A DNA stretch of 64,000 nucleotides from Marinobacter litoralis (GTDB taxonomy: Bacteria; Pseudomonadota; Gammaproteobacteria; Pseudomonadales; Oleiphilaceae), in NCBI RefSeq assembly GCF_016427555.1, contig NZ_JAELVS010000006.1:62001-126000 (forward strand), in the 5' to 3' direction. The translations under genes and the position numbers were made by a program. This document shows, in pieces, positions 49,056-57,856 of this stretch (its first letter is position 1; each line of letters opens with the position of its first letter). The notes under the pieces are model-generated. The model was not told the origin of the DNA and did not search any database. It saw only the letters and a program-made list of their open reading frames with translations.

Positions 49056-50149
49056 TAGATCAACTCATTAGTGAGTTCACGGATCAGCTGAATTGTGTTG
49101 CTAACTGTCATTTCGAGAGAAAAATCCATTTCGATACGCATACGCCCCCGCTCGCCCATCCGCTTTGCTTGATCAACGTTACTCGAAAGTCTCACCAATG
49201 CATCGGCCAAGGCCTTCGGATCTCGCGTGGGAACAACATAGCCTTCAACGCCATTGGTAACCAGTTCCGGCATCCCTCCCGCCTGAGTGACGACAACCGG
49301 CCGGCGATAAGCCATTGCTTCAATCACCACTCTTGGTAGGCCTTCGCTTTCGGAAGGTAGTACCAGCGCATGGGTCGCGCCAGCGACTTGAGGAGCGTCT
49401 GTTCTGTAACCTGAAAAGCGAATGCGCTCACTATGCCGACACGCTTTCACCTGCGCGACTAATTCCGCATTCTTTTCTAAATCGCCTACGAGGAGAAGAT
49501 GTAGCTGGCAACTATCCGGCACCAGATCCATTGCTTCAATGAGCGTTGAGAATCCTTTACCCGGTCTATCCCGTCCGATGCAACTGACAACGAAAGCATT
49601 TTCTGGAAATTGGAACGCACTTAAGCTGGCTGGAGGAGTATCGTACCAAGACAGGTCATGGCCTTTATAGATTGTGACTGCTTTACGCGAGTTTCCTGTG
49701 AAAGGCAGCTTCCCAACCGATTCTACGTAACGTTGAACCGCTTTAGACACGCAGACAACACGATCTAAACGAGGGTGAAGAAAGGTAGTCCAAGACTCCG
49801 GCTTGAGAAGCCCCAAGTTACCGATCACCCCACGATAAGCCATCACCTTTACATCAAAGCCCTTGCTTGCCCGCAGTGCACAAGCCAATGCCCTAGGGTT
49901 AAATGCATAGATTACCGTGTATGAGGCAGCCTTCAGCACCTCTCGAATAACAGCCGTTCCGCCGCGATCAAAGCGACCTTTTAGTTGAAGCGGCCTAACA
50001 TCTACCCCCCCATCAATAAAAGCGCTATAGTTTTTTCCTGTGTCATTTGCCAACAGAGTCAACGGTAAGCCAGCTTCTGCCATACCTATGATTAAACGGC
50101 TTTCTGCAAGGTCCGATCGGTCGGTAACAATTAACGCTCGAGCTTCCAT
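49055..50149 (-). CDS. GT4-family glycosyltransferase
   Basis: About 364 residues. GT-B signatures are [20 protein letters not shown] and [20 protein letters not shown], followed by [12 protein letters not shown]. The N-terminus [20 protein letters not shown] is the acceptor-side strand. ATG 50149 is chosen because homology begins at once; a TTG at 50191 with AAGG upstream would add 14 residues and cannot be excluded. Co-transcribed with the gene at 47964. Confidence 0.85.
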   Translation of the reverse strand: MEARALIVTDRSDLAESRLIIGMAEAGLPLTLLANDTGKNYSAFIDGGVDVRPLQLKGRFDRGGTAVIREVLKAASYTVIYAFNPRALACALRASKGFDVKVMAYRGVIGNLGLLKPESWTTFLHPRLDRVVCVSKAVQRYVESVGKLPFTGNSRKAVTIYKGHDLSWYDTPPASLSAFQFPENAFVVSCIGRDRPGKGFSTLIEAMDLVPDSCQLHLLLVGDLEKNAELVAQVKACRHSERIRFSGYRTDAPQVAGATHALVLPSESEGLPRVVIEAMAYRRPVVVTQAGGMPELVTNGVEGYVVPTRDPKALADALVRLSSNVDQAKRMGERGRMRIEMDFSLEMTVSNTIQLIRELTNELI

Positions 50150-50245
50150 TAAATTAATACTTACTGTTTCGGCTGATGTTTCACAGGACAACCAAGTACC
50201 TTCGGGCTCAAGGCAACCACGGGACCTGCACTAATTTTGGGTTAC

Positions 50246-50956
50246 TCACTTGTTCCCTTCATAGCCATCCATAAATGACTCCCAGACTAGGGATACCAAA
50301 TCATCGCCCGAGACTTTCCTTAGAGAGCGCGCAAACCGATTCAGATTGTCGACTTTCCACTTCTGCGATGCGCCGGCGGGCATAATATTGCCCTTATCAA
50401 AATCGATCAGGAAAAAGTGATGCCCTACAACCAATACGTTAAAGCAGTTCAGGTCAGCATGCCGCACTTCTGCATCGTGAAATCGGCGAATCGTTTGACC
50501 GAGCCTGCGCCAGTCAGCAGGCTCAAGCGAACCTATGATATCCCCCAAAGGCTCAGCCCCTTCTATACGCTCTATGATAATGGCGGCTTGATACTGAATA
50601 GGTGACAGTTTCTTATACCAAGCAGCCACTGGTGCAGGCACAGGCAAACCGATAGCTTGCAACTGACTAAGAATCCGAAATTCTGAGAACGAACGGACAT
50701 TCCTTTCGCCCGTGTACATGTAGGTTCTCCGGAAAATACGGGCAACAAGCCCACCACGCAGATATGCCCGCAAAACGAACTGATCGTCCCCAGCACGGAT
50801 AAACCAAGCACCACCGCGCCCTCCACTGCTTACGGGTGCTGCCTTATCCCCCCAAAATTCCGGCACAAACCAATCTGCGGTTATTTCATGGCCGAACTCG
50901 GGGTTAGTCAGCATGGAAACGTTGGCATCGATGTTTGGTACTTCAGGCTCGGACAT
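50246..50956 (-). CDS. kdkA: Kdo kinase KdkA-like
   Basis: 236 residues of the Kdo/WaaP kinase family. The lysine strand region is DQFVLRAYLRGGLVARIFRR, the catalytic loop is VRHADLNCFNVLV (His-Ala-Asp-Leu-Asn type), and the metal-binding DFD is in FLIDFDKGNI. These features fit 3-deoxy-D-manno-octulosonic acid kinase, which phosphorylates Kdo on lipid A. It is separated by 96 bases from the downstream GT4 and diverges from another kinase at 51128. Confidence 0.8.
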   Translation of the reverse strand: MSEPEVPNIDANVSMLTNPEFGHEITADWFVPEFWGDKAAPVSSGGRGGAWFIRAGDDQFVLRAYLRGGLVARIFRRTYMYTGERNVRSFSEFRILSQLQAIGLPVPAPVAAWYKKLSPIQYQAAIIIERIEGAEPLGDIIGSLEPADWRRLGQTIRRFHDAEVRHADLNCFNVLVVGHHFFLIDFDKGNIMPAGASQKWKVDNLNRFARSLRKVSGDDLVSLVWESFMDGYEGNK

Positions 50957-51127
50957 ACATTCCCGTGTAGCTGTGATATAGAACCATACACACCATTACC
51001 ACCACTAGGACGGCAGCAAGCAGGTAAGATAGAATACGGTATAGTTTATCAATGAACTGACACAAAGCTCCACCAGCGGTTTTTTTTGAGCCCGCTGGTT
51101 TCGCATCGGATAAGGTTTGCCTAAGAA

Positions 51128-51889
51128 GTGAGTCAACACAAAACGAATACAGCCAGTCGTCTCCCTCCTGCATGGCACCCGGATGAGCTGCACTTTTTAG
51201 AACAGCAGGGAATTTCAAACGCAAATCTTCACGCAGCTAACCTCACCCGTGTCAAAGAGCGGTGGATCCATAACACGCTTCGAGAGGTGTTTCTATCAAA
51301 CAACGGCTACGTTTTAAAACGATACTCACACTTTCCTGGGCGCAAAGATTACCGCAAAGTTTGGAAACGAGAACATGATGCCCTTTGCCGCCTAGAAGGT
51401 CTGAACACTCCTACATCCAAGAACTATATAAGCGTACAGCATACCGCGGGCATTTCGAGTACCCTGCACGTACGAACACTTCTACCGGGCGCAACTGTTT
51501 CTTGGGACTCCGATGACGACCTCGACCACCTAGCAAAGTTTATGTCTGCCATTCACTGGCGGTACGTGGTCACGCTGGACCCTCAACAAGAAAATTTTAT
51601 TCGCACAGACAATCCGGAATACCCCATCGGTTTCATAGATTTCGGCAGAGCCCGAACTTACAACGGCATGACACCTTTTATGCTCATCAATATTGGCAAA
51701 GATCTCGCCAAGCTCAGTATTGAGGGCGGCCTAACTCCCCAACAATTTGTGACGTTTTCTAACCACTATAACCGCTACATCAACCTCAATCCTTTACAGG
51801 ACGCTCTCGTCCGGTTAAGCATTCGCTACTGGAAAGGCCGGCATAATCGAAAGCAAAACCGCAAAATTTCCCGCGCCCATAAAATCTAA
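51128..51889 (+). CDS. LPS kinase-like protein
   Basis: 253 residues with an aminoglycoside/LPS-kinase fold. The lysine strand is YVLKRYSHFPG. The catalytic loop is TLDPQQENFI, where the usual His-Gly before Asp is Thr-Leu but Asp and Asn are kept, and the metal site is FIDFGRAR. Probably catalytic. The target is likely a core sugar, by location. Divergent from kdkA; AT-rich with a basic tail (residues 236-253). Confidence 0.7.
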   Translation: MSQHKTNTASRLPPAWHPDELHFLEQQGISNANLHAANLTRVKERWIHNTLREVFLSNNGYVLKRYSHFPGRKDYRKVWKREHDALCRLEGLNTPTSKNYISVQHTAGISSTLHVRTLLPGATVSWDSDDDLDHLAKFMSAIHWRYVVTLDPQQENFIRTDNPEYPIGFIDFGRARTYNGMTPFMLINIGKDLAKLSIEGGLTPQQFVTFSNHYNRYINLNPLQDALVRLSIRYWKGRHNRKQNRKISRAHKI

Positions 51890-52039
51890 AAACATTAACG
51901 CTGAGTCTAGTTCAATTTGGTGCACAGCCCACTGCGCGTCGGCTCAGGAGCCAAAGTAGGTGAATTCCACTACATTTCGCTAAAAACTTGCTTCACGAGT
52001 ATAATAGTCTTCAAATTTTTTGTTCGAGCTGTGGTATCC

Positions 52040-52843
52040 ATGACGACTAGATTGCATTATCGCGGTTACTCTGTCGCAACCTCGCTGCCCGATCCTGCGG
52101 CAAAGGAGCTTATGGATAGCTTTCTAGACAATAGCTATGAGAAAATTAAAATAATAAAGGATAACAAGCACAATTTCGTAGCTCAGGCCCAAACTCCTAG
52201 CCTCCCTAACGTGATCGTGAAACAGCCACGCAAACGCAACTCGAGGCGCTGGGAGCGGTTCCTTACTCTTTTCCGACCCGGCGAAGCTGTCCGGATATAC
52301 AATAGCCATCTCAAGCTTCTGGAACTTGGATTTAATTGCCCAGAGCCGCTTTTGGCAGCCGAGCAGCAACGCGCAGGCATGGTTAGAGACAGCGTTGTTG
52401 CTTACAGATTTCAGGAAGGACGCTCAGCACGCGGTGAAGATACCGAGCTCGTCTCATACGAACTACAACGCTTACATCAGAAAGGCTACACACGAGGTGA
52501 CCCAAAAGCCTTGAATTTTATAGTACACGACGGAAGCGTTTACTTCATAGATTTCAAACTGGCAAGGCCGTCCTGGTTCAGAAAACACTCCATCCGCATG
52601 GAGTATGCGCACTTCCTACATACAATGCCTGAAGGCATCCGATATCTACCCCCAAAAGAGCAACATTCGCCAGGATTTTTGTTCGCTGCTTGGCTACGTA
52701 GAACGGTTTCCAACCTTAAGAAGAAGAAAAGGATTTGGCGGGAAACGACTCAAAACCGAACAAGGAAACTCAAAATCACTCGAAGAGCCGTTTGGGTTAT
52801 CGTGGGAGCCATCTTTATGTACCAAGCCTTTCTCTCAACATAA
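52040..52843 (+). CDS. WaaY/RfaY-like LPS core kinase
   Basis: About 267 residues. Landmarks are VIVKQPRKRNSRRWERFL (lysine strand), TRGDPKALNFI (catalytic Asp and Asn) and VYFIDFKLARPSWFRK (metal-binding Asp). It ends in a hydrophobic segment (AVWVIVGAIFMYQAFLST), a possible C-terminal membrane anchor, unusual for this family. ATG 52040 begins MTTRLHYRGY; the open frame to 51917 adds residues without homology. The heptose target is inferred from similarity to WaaY. Confidence 0.72.
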   Translation: MTTRLHYRGYSVATSLPDPAAKELMDSFLDNSYEKIKIIKDNKHNFVAQAQTPSLPNVIVKQPRKRNSRRWERFLTLFRPGEAVRIYNSHLKLLELGFNCPEPLLAAEQQRAGMVRDSVVAYRFQEGRSARGEDTELVSYELQRLHQKGYTRGDPKALNFIVHDGSVYFIDFKLARPSWFRKHSIRMEYAHFLHTMPEGIRYLPPKEQHSPGFLFAAWLRRTVSNLKKKKRIWRETTQNRTRKLKITRRAVWVIVGAIFMYQAFLST

Positions 52844-52927
52844 TTTATTCCTAGGCGGACCGGTCATTAGGCGCTAGCAACCGCCATCCCGCTATCTGTT
52901 GAAGCCGCACTCTCTGAGGTAACCGTT

Positions 52928-53977
52928 TTGGGCAAATCTGTTTGCATCCTCCGCCTATCCGCCATCGGCGATGTCACTCACGTCATCCCGGTTGTGCTGA
53001 GCCTCCAAGAACAACTCCCCGGCGTCCAAATCACGTGGGTCATTGGCAAAATCGAAGCCAAACTCATTGGTGATTTACCGGGCGTCGATTTCGTCATCTT
53101 CGACAAAAAAGCCGGCCGTCAGGGCTATGCAGACTTGCGAAAGCAGATAAAAGGCCGCCAGTTCGATGCCTTGTTGCACATGCAGGTGGCGCTGCGGGCG
53201 AACCTGGCCGCCGCGTTGATTCCGGCGAAGATCAAAGTTGGCTACGACAAAGCGCGCAGCAAAGATCTCCACAGCCTGTTCATCAATAAACGCATCGCTC
53301 CGGCGCCCAAGCAGCACGTCAGGGATTGTCTGGCGAGCTTCCTTGAACCATTGGGGCTCAAAGCCGCCCCACCCCGGTGGCACATTCCGCTGTCGGATGC
53401 CGATCATGAGTTTGCGCGTAGCCACTTGGCAGCCGACCGTAAAAACCTGATCATCAGTCCCTGTGCCAGCCACACACTCAGGAACTGGCCAGCGGAGCGC
53501 TACGCACAACTGGCAGATTATGCCATCGAAACTTACGGCATGAAGGTCATTCTCGTCGGCAGTCCGGCGCCCTTTGAAGCCGAGTACTGCTTGGCGATCG
53601 AAAGTGCCATGAAACACAAGGCGCACAATATCTGCGGCAAAGACACTCTGAAACAGCTTACGGCTTTAATGAGTGAGGCTGATCTTGTGGTTGCACCGGA
53701 TACAGGCCCTGCTCATATAGCCAGCTCGGTTAAGACTGATGTCCTGGGAATATTCGCTGCCAGCAACCCTCATCGGTCAGGGCCATACAATTCTCTGAAA
53801 TGGTGCGTAAATCGCTATCCGGAAGCACTCCAAAGGTTCACAGGCAAAACGGTGGAAGAAGCGCGCTGGGGCGCCAAGGCAGAGTTCGAGGGGGCGATGG
53901 ACTTGGTGTCCGTTAAAGACGCTACCGGAATGCTCGACCTCTGGGCGCGTGAAGGAAGGCAAATGTCATGCAGCTAA
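52928..53977 (+). CDS. GT9-family heptosyltransferase
   Basis: 349 residues. ADP-heptose:LPS transferase type (WaaC/WaaF family). The N-terminal RLSAIGDVTHVIPVVLSLQ and the C-terminal PDTGPAHIASSVKTDVLGIF are diagnostic. Start TTG at 52928 with GAGGT 7 bases upstream. GC-richer than both flanking genes, so it may be the older core of the locus. Heptosyltransferase I or II identity is not resolved. Confidence 0.88.
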   Translation: MGKSVCILRLSAIGDVTHVIPVVLSLQEQLPGVQITWVIGKIEAKLIGDLPGVDFVIFDKKAGRQGYADLRKQIKGRQFDALLHMQVALRANLAAALIPAKIKVGYDKARSKDLHSLFINKRIAPAPKQHVRDCLASFLEPLGLKAAPPRWHIPLSDADHEFARSHLAADRKNLIISPCASHTLRNWPAERYAQLADYAIETYGMKVILVGSPAPFEAEYCLAIESAMKHKAHNICGKDTLKQLTALMSEADLVVAPDTGPAHIASSVKTDVLGIFAASNPHRSGPYNSLKWCVNRYPEALQRFTGKTVEEARWGAKAEFEGAMDLVSVKDATGMLDLWAREGRQMSCS

Positions 53978-55296
53978 CCTACCAGCGGTTGCTAGAACAT
54001 TCTTCTGGGCACTTGCACGCTGGATTGATCTGGGTGTCAATGATTTTCTGCGCAACCTACGCCTTCGCGGAGCTCATCTACCCGGATATCGGTAGACTTG
54101 CTGAAGGGGGGCTGTTGGCGGCTACAGCATTCGCGCTAATTTTCGGCATGCGCGCAAAACATCTTCGTATTCCCCTCGCCCTTTTGGCTTTAAGCTTAGT
54201 AGCAGAAAGTGCTAGCTGGGTGGCATCGTTAAACTCACCCGCTTTCGGATTTGAGCCTGATGCAGCCCCAAGGATAGACCTACTGAGTAAGTGGTTTCTG
54301 TTTTTAGTTATGGCCTTCTGGCTATACCGCTTCCCTTTCGGTGTCAGATTCTTCTGGTTAGCCGCAATAGCCGGCACTAGCCTCTTGCCGTGGGTAAACG
54401 GCGATGCTCTACAGGAATTCCAATTGGCCCTCAACAACCAGCGCATTGATGCCGGCACAATGAATGCTCAACATGCCGCAATGATCTCTGGGATATTATT
54501 GATCGGCGGTTTGGCCCTATTTATCCAGTTAGCACAGAGTCGTCAGCGCAAATATACGTTTGCTCTCGCGGCAATATACCTTGTGACATCTGGGCTATTC
54601 TTCCTCTTCGCAACGCAAACACGAGGAGTGTGGCTTGGGACAGCCATAGCTTCGGTCGTCATAATAGCGCTCTATTTCTTTCTCACCAAGAAATCTCGCT
54701 CTCGATCATTATCGAAACTCTCACTACTGGCCATCCTCACGGTATTACTCTGCGGCGTGACACTCGCACTCAACTCCAACCTTGCAAACCGAATACATAA
54801 TGAGGGCAGTTCACTTGAACTTGTCCTTGAAGGAAAAATAGACCAGCTGCCACTTGATAGCACAGGAGTGCGGGTGCGATCTTGGTATTACGCTATCCCT
54901 TGGATTGCTCAGAAACCGTGGTTCGGCTGGGGCCCTGATGGAAGCAAGCTCATAATGCAGGAGTCGGCCGCCCTCCCCGAATCGCTCAAATCGAAATTTG
55001 GCCACTTACACAACACCTATTTAGACATACTGGCGCAATATGGTTTTTTCGGATTGTTACTTTACTTTGCATTGTTGATCTGGCTTCTTATGCATATAGC
55101 GACATCTTACTCTCAAGGCGCCATGCCGCTGAGCGCATTCCTCTTCGGCGCAGGAACGCTTATATACTGGCTCTTTATCAATTTCTTCGAGTCCTACATA
55201 TTTTTCTCAAGCGGGAAGTATGCGCTCACTATTGTGTTTGCAGGACTCTCATCATTCACACTATCGCCAAACGAACCTCGAAGGTTAAGCGATTAA
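53968..55296 (+). CDS. O-antigen ligase/polymerase family membrane protein (Wzy_C)
   Basis: 442 residues, about ten to twelve membrane segments. The Wzy_C signature is WFGWGPDGSKLIMQ ... HLHNTYLDILAQYGFFGLL, with the periplasmic loop between. It could be the WaaL ligase or a Wzy polymerase. It overlaps the upstream heptosyltransferase by 10 bases and is AT-rich. A second Wzy_C domain occurs in the fusion protein at 45952. Confidence 0.85.
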   Translation: MQLTYQRLLEHSSGHLHAGLIWVSMIFCATYAFAELIYPDIGRLAEGGLLAATAFALIFGMRAKHLRIPLALLALSLVAESASWVASLNSPAFGFEPDAAPRIDLLSKWFLFLVMAFWLYRFPFGVRFFWLAAIAGTSLLPWVNGDALQEFQLALNNQRIDAGTMNAQHAAMISGILLIGGLALFIQLAQSRQRKYTFALAAIYLVTSGLFFLFATQTRGVWLGTAIASVVIIALYFFLTKKSRSRSLSKLSLLAILTVLLCGVTLALNSNLANRIHNEGSSLELVLEGKIDQLPLDSTGVRVRSWYYAIPWIAQKPWFGWGPDGSKLIMQESAALPESLKSKFGHLHNTYLDILAQYGFFGLLLYFALLIWLLMHIATSYSQGAMPLSAFLFGAGTLIYWLFINFFESYIFFSSGKYALTIVFAGLSSFTLSPNEPRRLSD

Positions 55297-55319
55297 AAGA
55301 TTCTCTTTGAAGGCAAGCT

Positions 55320-56288
55320 ATGACCAACCAAACAGCAGCCCCGACAGATCCGGTCCATATCGCTCTATGCTGCGATGAAAACTATGCTGCATACGCGACA
55401 ACTGTGATGATATCAGCGCTGGAAAACACACAACGACCCGAGCGTCTCAATTTCTTTCTGATTGCTAACAAAATTCAGGATAAAACCAAGCTTCAGATGA
55501 AAAATGAAATATCGAAACGCGGTTCGTCTCTGGCCATGCTTGAAGCCACAGACACGACATTTGACGGGCTTCCGGTACATCGTTTCGGTCAAGCTGTTTA
55601 CCAGAGAATCCTGCTGGGTGAATACTTACCTAAAGATATCAAAAAGATCATCTATCTCGATTCAGACTTAATGATTCGCGATGACATATGCCTTTTATGG
55701 GAAACAGACCTTGCAGGTCTTCCAGTTGCGGCCGTCGAAGACCTCTCAAGATCTGCAAGCACCACTATCGGCGTTCCACGTCAAGAGTACTTCAACTCAG
55801 GAGTACTTGTAATGGACCTAGAACAGTGGCGTGACAAGGGGATTCACTGGAAAGTTGCGGATTTCGCAGCAGAGAACGCTCACAGCCTTCAATATGTTGA
55901 CCAATGCAGCCTAAACGCCATACTTCACGCAAGTTGGAAAAGGCTCCACCCACGCTGGAACTCTCAAGCCAACATCTACAAAATTCTCAGAAAATACACA
56001 GAAGGCAGTGGCTACAGCGTTTCAGAACTCGAAGAGGCTGTTGCTTGGCCCGCCATCATTCATTACACCGGCAAGAAAAAACCGTGGCTTAAACACTGCT
56101 TCCACCCCTACAAAGCAGAGTTCTTAAAAACGCTAAACGAAATATCTTGGGCGACGCAGCATCCATCATTAAAAGACACCCAAGAGGCGGTGCGATACTA
56201 CTCAGCGATCCGCGATCACTGGAAAAATGCGAGCAGGAAAAGGCAAGCAAAAAACCTCCGGGAAAAAGTCCAAAAACCAGCAAGCTGA
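55320..56288 (+). CDS. GT8-family LPS glycosyltransferase
   Basis: 322 residues. Retaining GT-A enzyme with the DxD site in IIYLDSDLMIRDD, the family phrase FNSGVLVMDLEQWR, and HYTGKKKPWLKHC near the end. Related to WaaI/WaaJ-type galactosyl- or glucosyltransferases of the LPS outer core. It follows the ligase by 23 bases and ends the cluster. The tail is very basic (residues 300-320). Confidence 0.88.
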   Translation: MTNQTAAPTDPVHIALCCDENYAAYATTVMISALENTQRPERLNFFLIANKIQDKTKLQMKNEISKRGSSLAMLEATDTTFDGLPVHRFGQAVYQRILLGEYLPKDIKKIIYLDSDLMIRDDICLLWETDLAGLPVAAVEDLSRSASTTIGVPRQEYFNSGVLVMDLEQWRDKGIHWKVADFAAENAHSLQYVDQCSLNAILHASWKRLHPRWNSQANIYKILRKYTEGSGYSVSELEEAVAWPAIIHYTGKKKPWLKHCFHPYKAEFLKTLNEISWATQHPSLKDTQEAVRYYSAIRDHWKNASRKRQAKNLREKVQKPAS

Positions 56289-56295
56289 TCACGGC

Positions 56296-56327
56296 GCTCT
56301 TGCGCCCCTTAATTAGGGGGCAAGAGC
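56296..56327. terminator. Hairpin after the GT8 gene
   Basis: GCTCTTGCGCCCC / GGGGGCAAGAGC, a near-perfect 12-bp stem with one bulge and loop TTAATTA, between convergent genes. There is no T tract, so it may act as a stabiliser or a weak terminator. Confidence 0.6.
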
Positions 56328-56354
56328 ATGTCTGTCAAAAATCAGCCACCCGCT

Positions 56355-56762
56355 TTACTTACGAGCGGTGTAATCCTGATAAGACTTCTCTTCAACAAAG
56401 CGTGAGCCCAGCGCCAGGTTCACTTCTTTCTTGATGGCCGCTCGCTTGTCGTTGGTCACATAGACAGCACGAGCCAGCTCAATGAAACGTGGGCCGAAGT
56501 TCTGGTCCGCTTCTTCATCGCGAATGTCGTCTTCGATTACCCAAAGCTCTTCGTTAACCGCTTTCAACTGCTGACGAAGATCCGCAATCTCGGCTGCTTT
56601 ATCTTTTACAGCCTCATTCCAGGTTGCGCTCAACTCATCCAGCTCCAAACGCACGTTCTGGAGCTTGGCTTCGTCTTTGATGCGTTCGGATTTGATCTCA
56701 AGGATCGTGATTTTATCCAACACTTCACCGAAAGAAACCGGTACCTTAATTACATCTGCCAT
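56355..56762 (-). CDS. DUF6165 family protein
   Basis: 135 residues of unknown function. The conserved opening VPVSFGEVLDKITILEIKSE and the coiled-coil middle (about 30-80) are typical of DUF6165. Members often lie next to LPS or sugar loci, as here. No membrane segment or catalytic motif was seen. Confidence 0.78.
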   Translation of the reverse strand: MADVIKVPVSFGEVLDKITILEIKSERIKDEAKLQNVRLELDELSATWNEAVKDKAAEIADLRQQLKAVNEELWVIEDDIRDEEADQNFGPRFIELARAVYVTNDKRAAIKKEVNLALGSRFVEEKSYQDYTARK

Positions 56763-56849
56763 TGTCTTGCCCTGTTTTTCCGTGAATTCAATATAACGAA
56801 GCCGCCGGAACTGAAAGCACCGGCGGCCACTTTGGAACAGCTAACAGCC

Positions 56850-57776
56850 TTACCCTTTGACGTGAGTCAGCCACTCAGAATGCTGAGCCAGCTTACCCTT
56901 AACCGCGTCAAAATACATGCTTTGAAGCTTTTCAGTAATCGGGCCACGCTTGCCTTCGCCAATGGCTCGACCATCCAGCTCGCGAATCGGCAGAACTTCG
57001 GCTGCGGTTCCGGTAAAGAAGGCTTCTTCCGCAACGTACACTTCGTCACGGGTGATCCGTCGTTCTTTCACCTGCAAGCCCAACTCTTTGGCGAAATCGA
57101 TGATGGTGGCGCGGGTAATACCTTCCAGACAAGAGGTCAGCTCAGGCGTATGCAGCACGCCGTCACGCACGATAAAGATGTTCTCACCGGAACCTTCCGC
57201 AACGTAGCCTTCGTTATCCAGCAACAAAGCTTCTTCGGCACCGCCGGAGATGGCTTCGTTCAACGCCAACATGGAGTTAATGTAGTTACCGTTCGCCTTC
57301 GCCTTACACATGGTGATGTTCACATGGTGGCGCGTGTATGAAGAGGTGCGCACCTTGATGCCCACTTCTTTAGCTTCAGGCGACATGTAAGAAGGCCAGC
57401 TCCAGGCAGCAACCATCACGTGCACTTTGAGGTTGTCGGCACGAAGGCCCATGCCTTCGGAACCCAGAAATACCATGGGCCTCAGATAGGCTTCGTCCAG
57501 ATTGTTTTCACGAACAGCCGCGCGCTGGGCTTCGTTGATTTCGTCTTTGCTGAACGGCATCTGCATGTTCAGGATGTGGGCCGAGCGGAACAGTCGGTCG
57601 GTGTGCTCTTTCAGGCGGAAAATCGCCGGGCCATTGGCGGTATTGTAGGCTCGCACCCCTTCAAAACAGCCGAGGCCGTAGTGCAAGGTATGGGTAAGGA
57701 CGTGAGTTTTGGCTTCGCGCCATTCAACCATTTCACCATCCAGCCAGATAACGCCATCGCGATCAGCCATCGACAT
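56850..57776 (-). CDS. ilvE: Branched-chain amino acid aminotransferase IlvE
   Basis: PLP enzyme for the last step of Leu, Ile and Val synthesis. 308 residues. The PLP lysine is Lys160 in CKAKANGNYINS. The phosphate-binding region is YVAEGSGENIF, and LTHTLHYGLGCFEGVRAY is the opening signature. AGGAG lies about 10 bases upstream. Adjacent to glnE, as in Pseudomonas. Confidence 0.96.
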   Translation of the reverse strand: MSMADRDGVIWLDGEMVEWREAKTHVLTHTLHYGLGCFEGVRAYNTANGPAIFRLKEHTDRLFRSAHILNMQMPFSKDEINEAQRAAVRENNLDEAYLRPMVFLGSEGMGLRADNLKVHVMVAAWSWPSYMSPEAKEVGIKVRTSSYTRHHVNITMCKAKANGNYINSMLALNEAISGGAEEALLLDNEGYVAEGSGENIFIVRDGVLHTPELTSCLEGITRATIIDFAKELGLQVKERRITRDEVYVAEEAFFTGTAAEVLPIRELDGRAIGEGKRGPITEKLQSMYFDAVKGKLAQHSEWLTHVKG

Positions 57777-57856
57777 TTCTTTTCTGCTCCTAAAAAAGCG
57801 ATTTTCGGGGAACTCGCATTCTAGCAGGAATACCGGCCAGAAATAAATTTAGCTTG

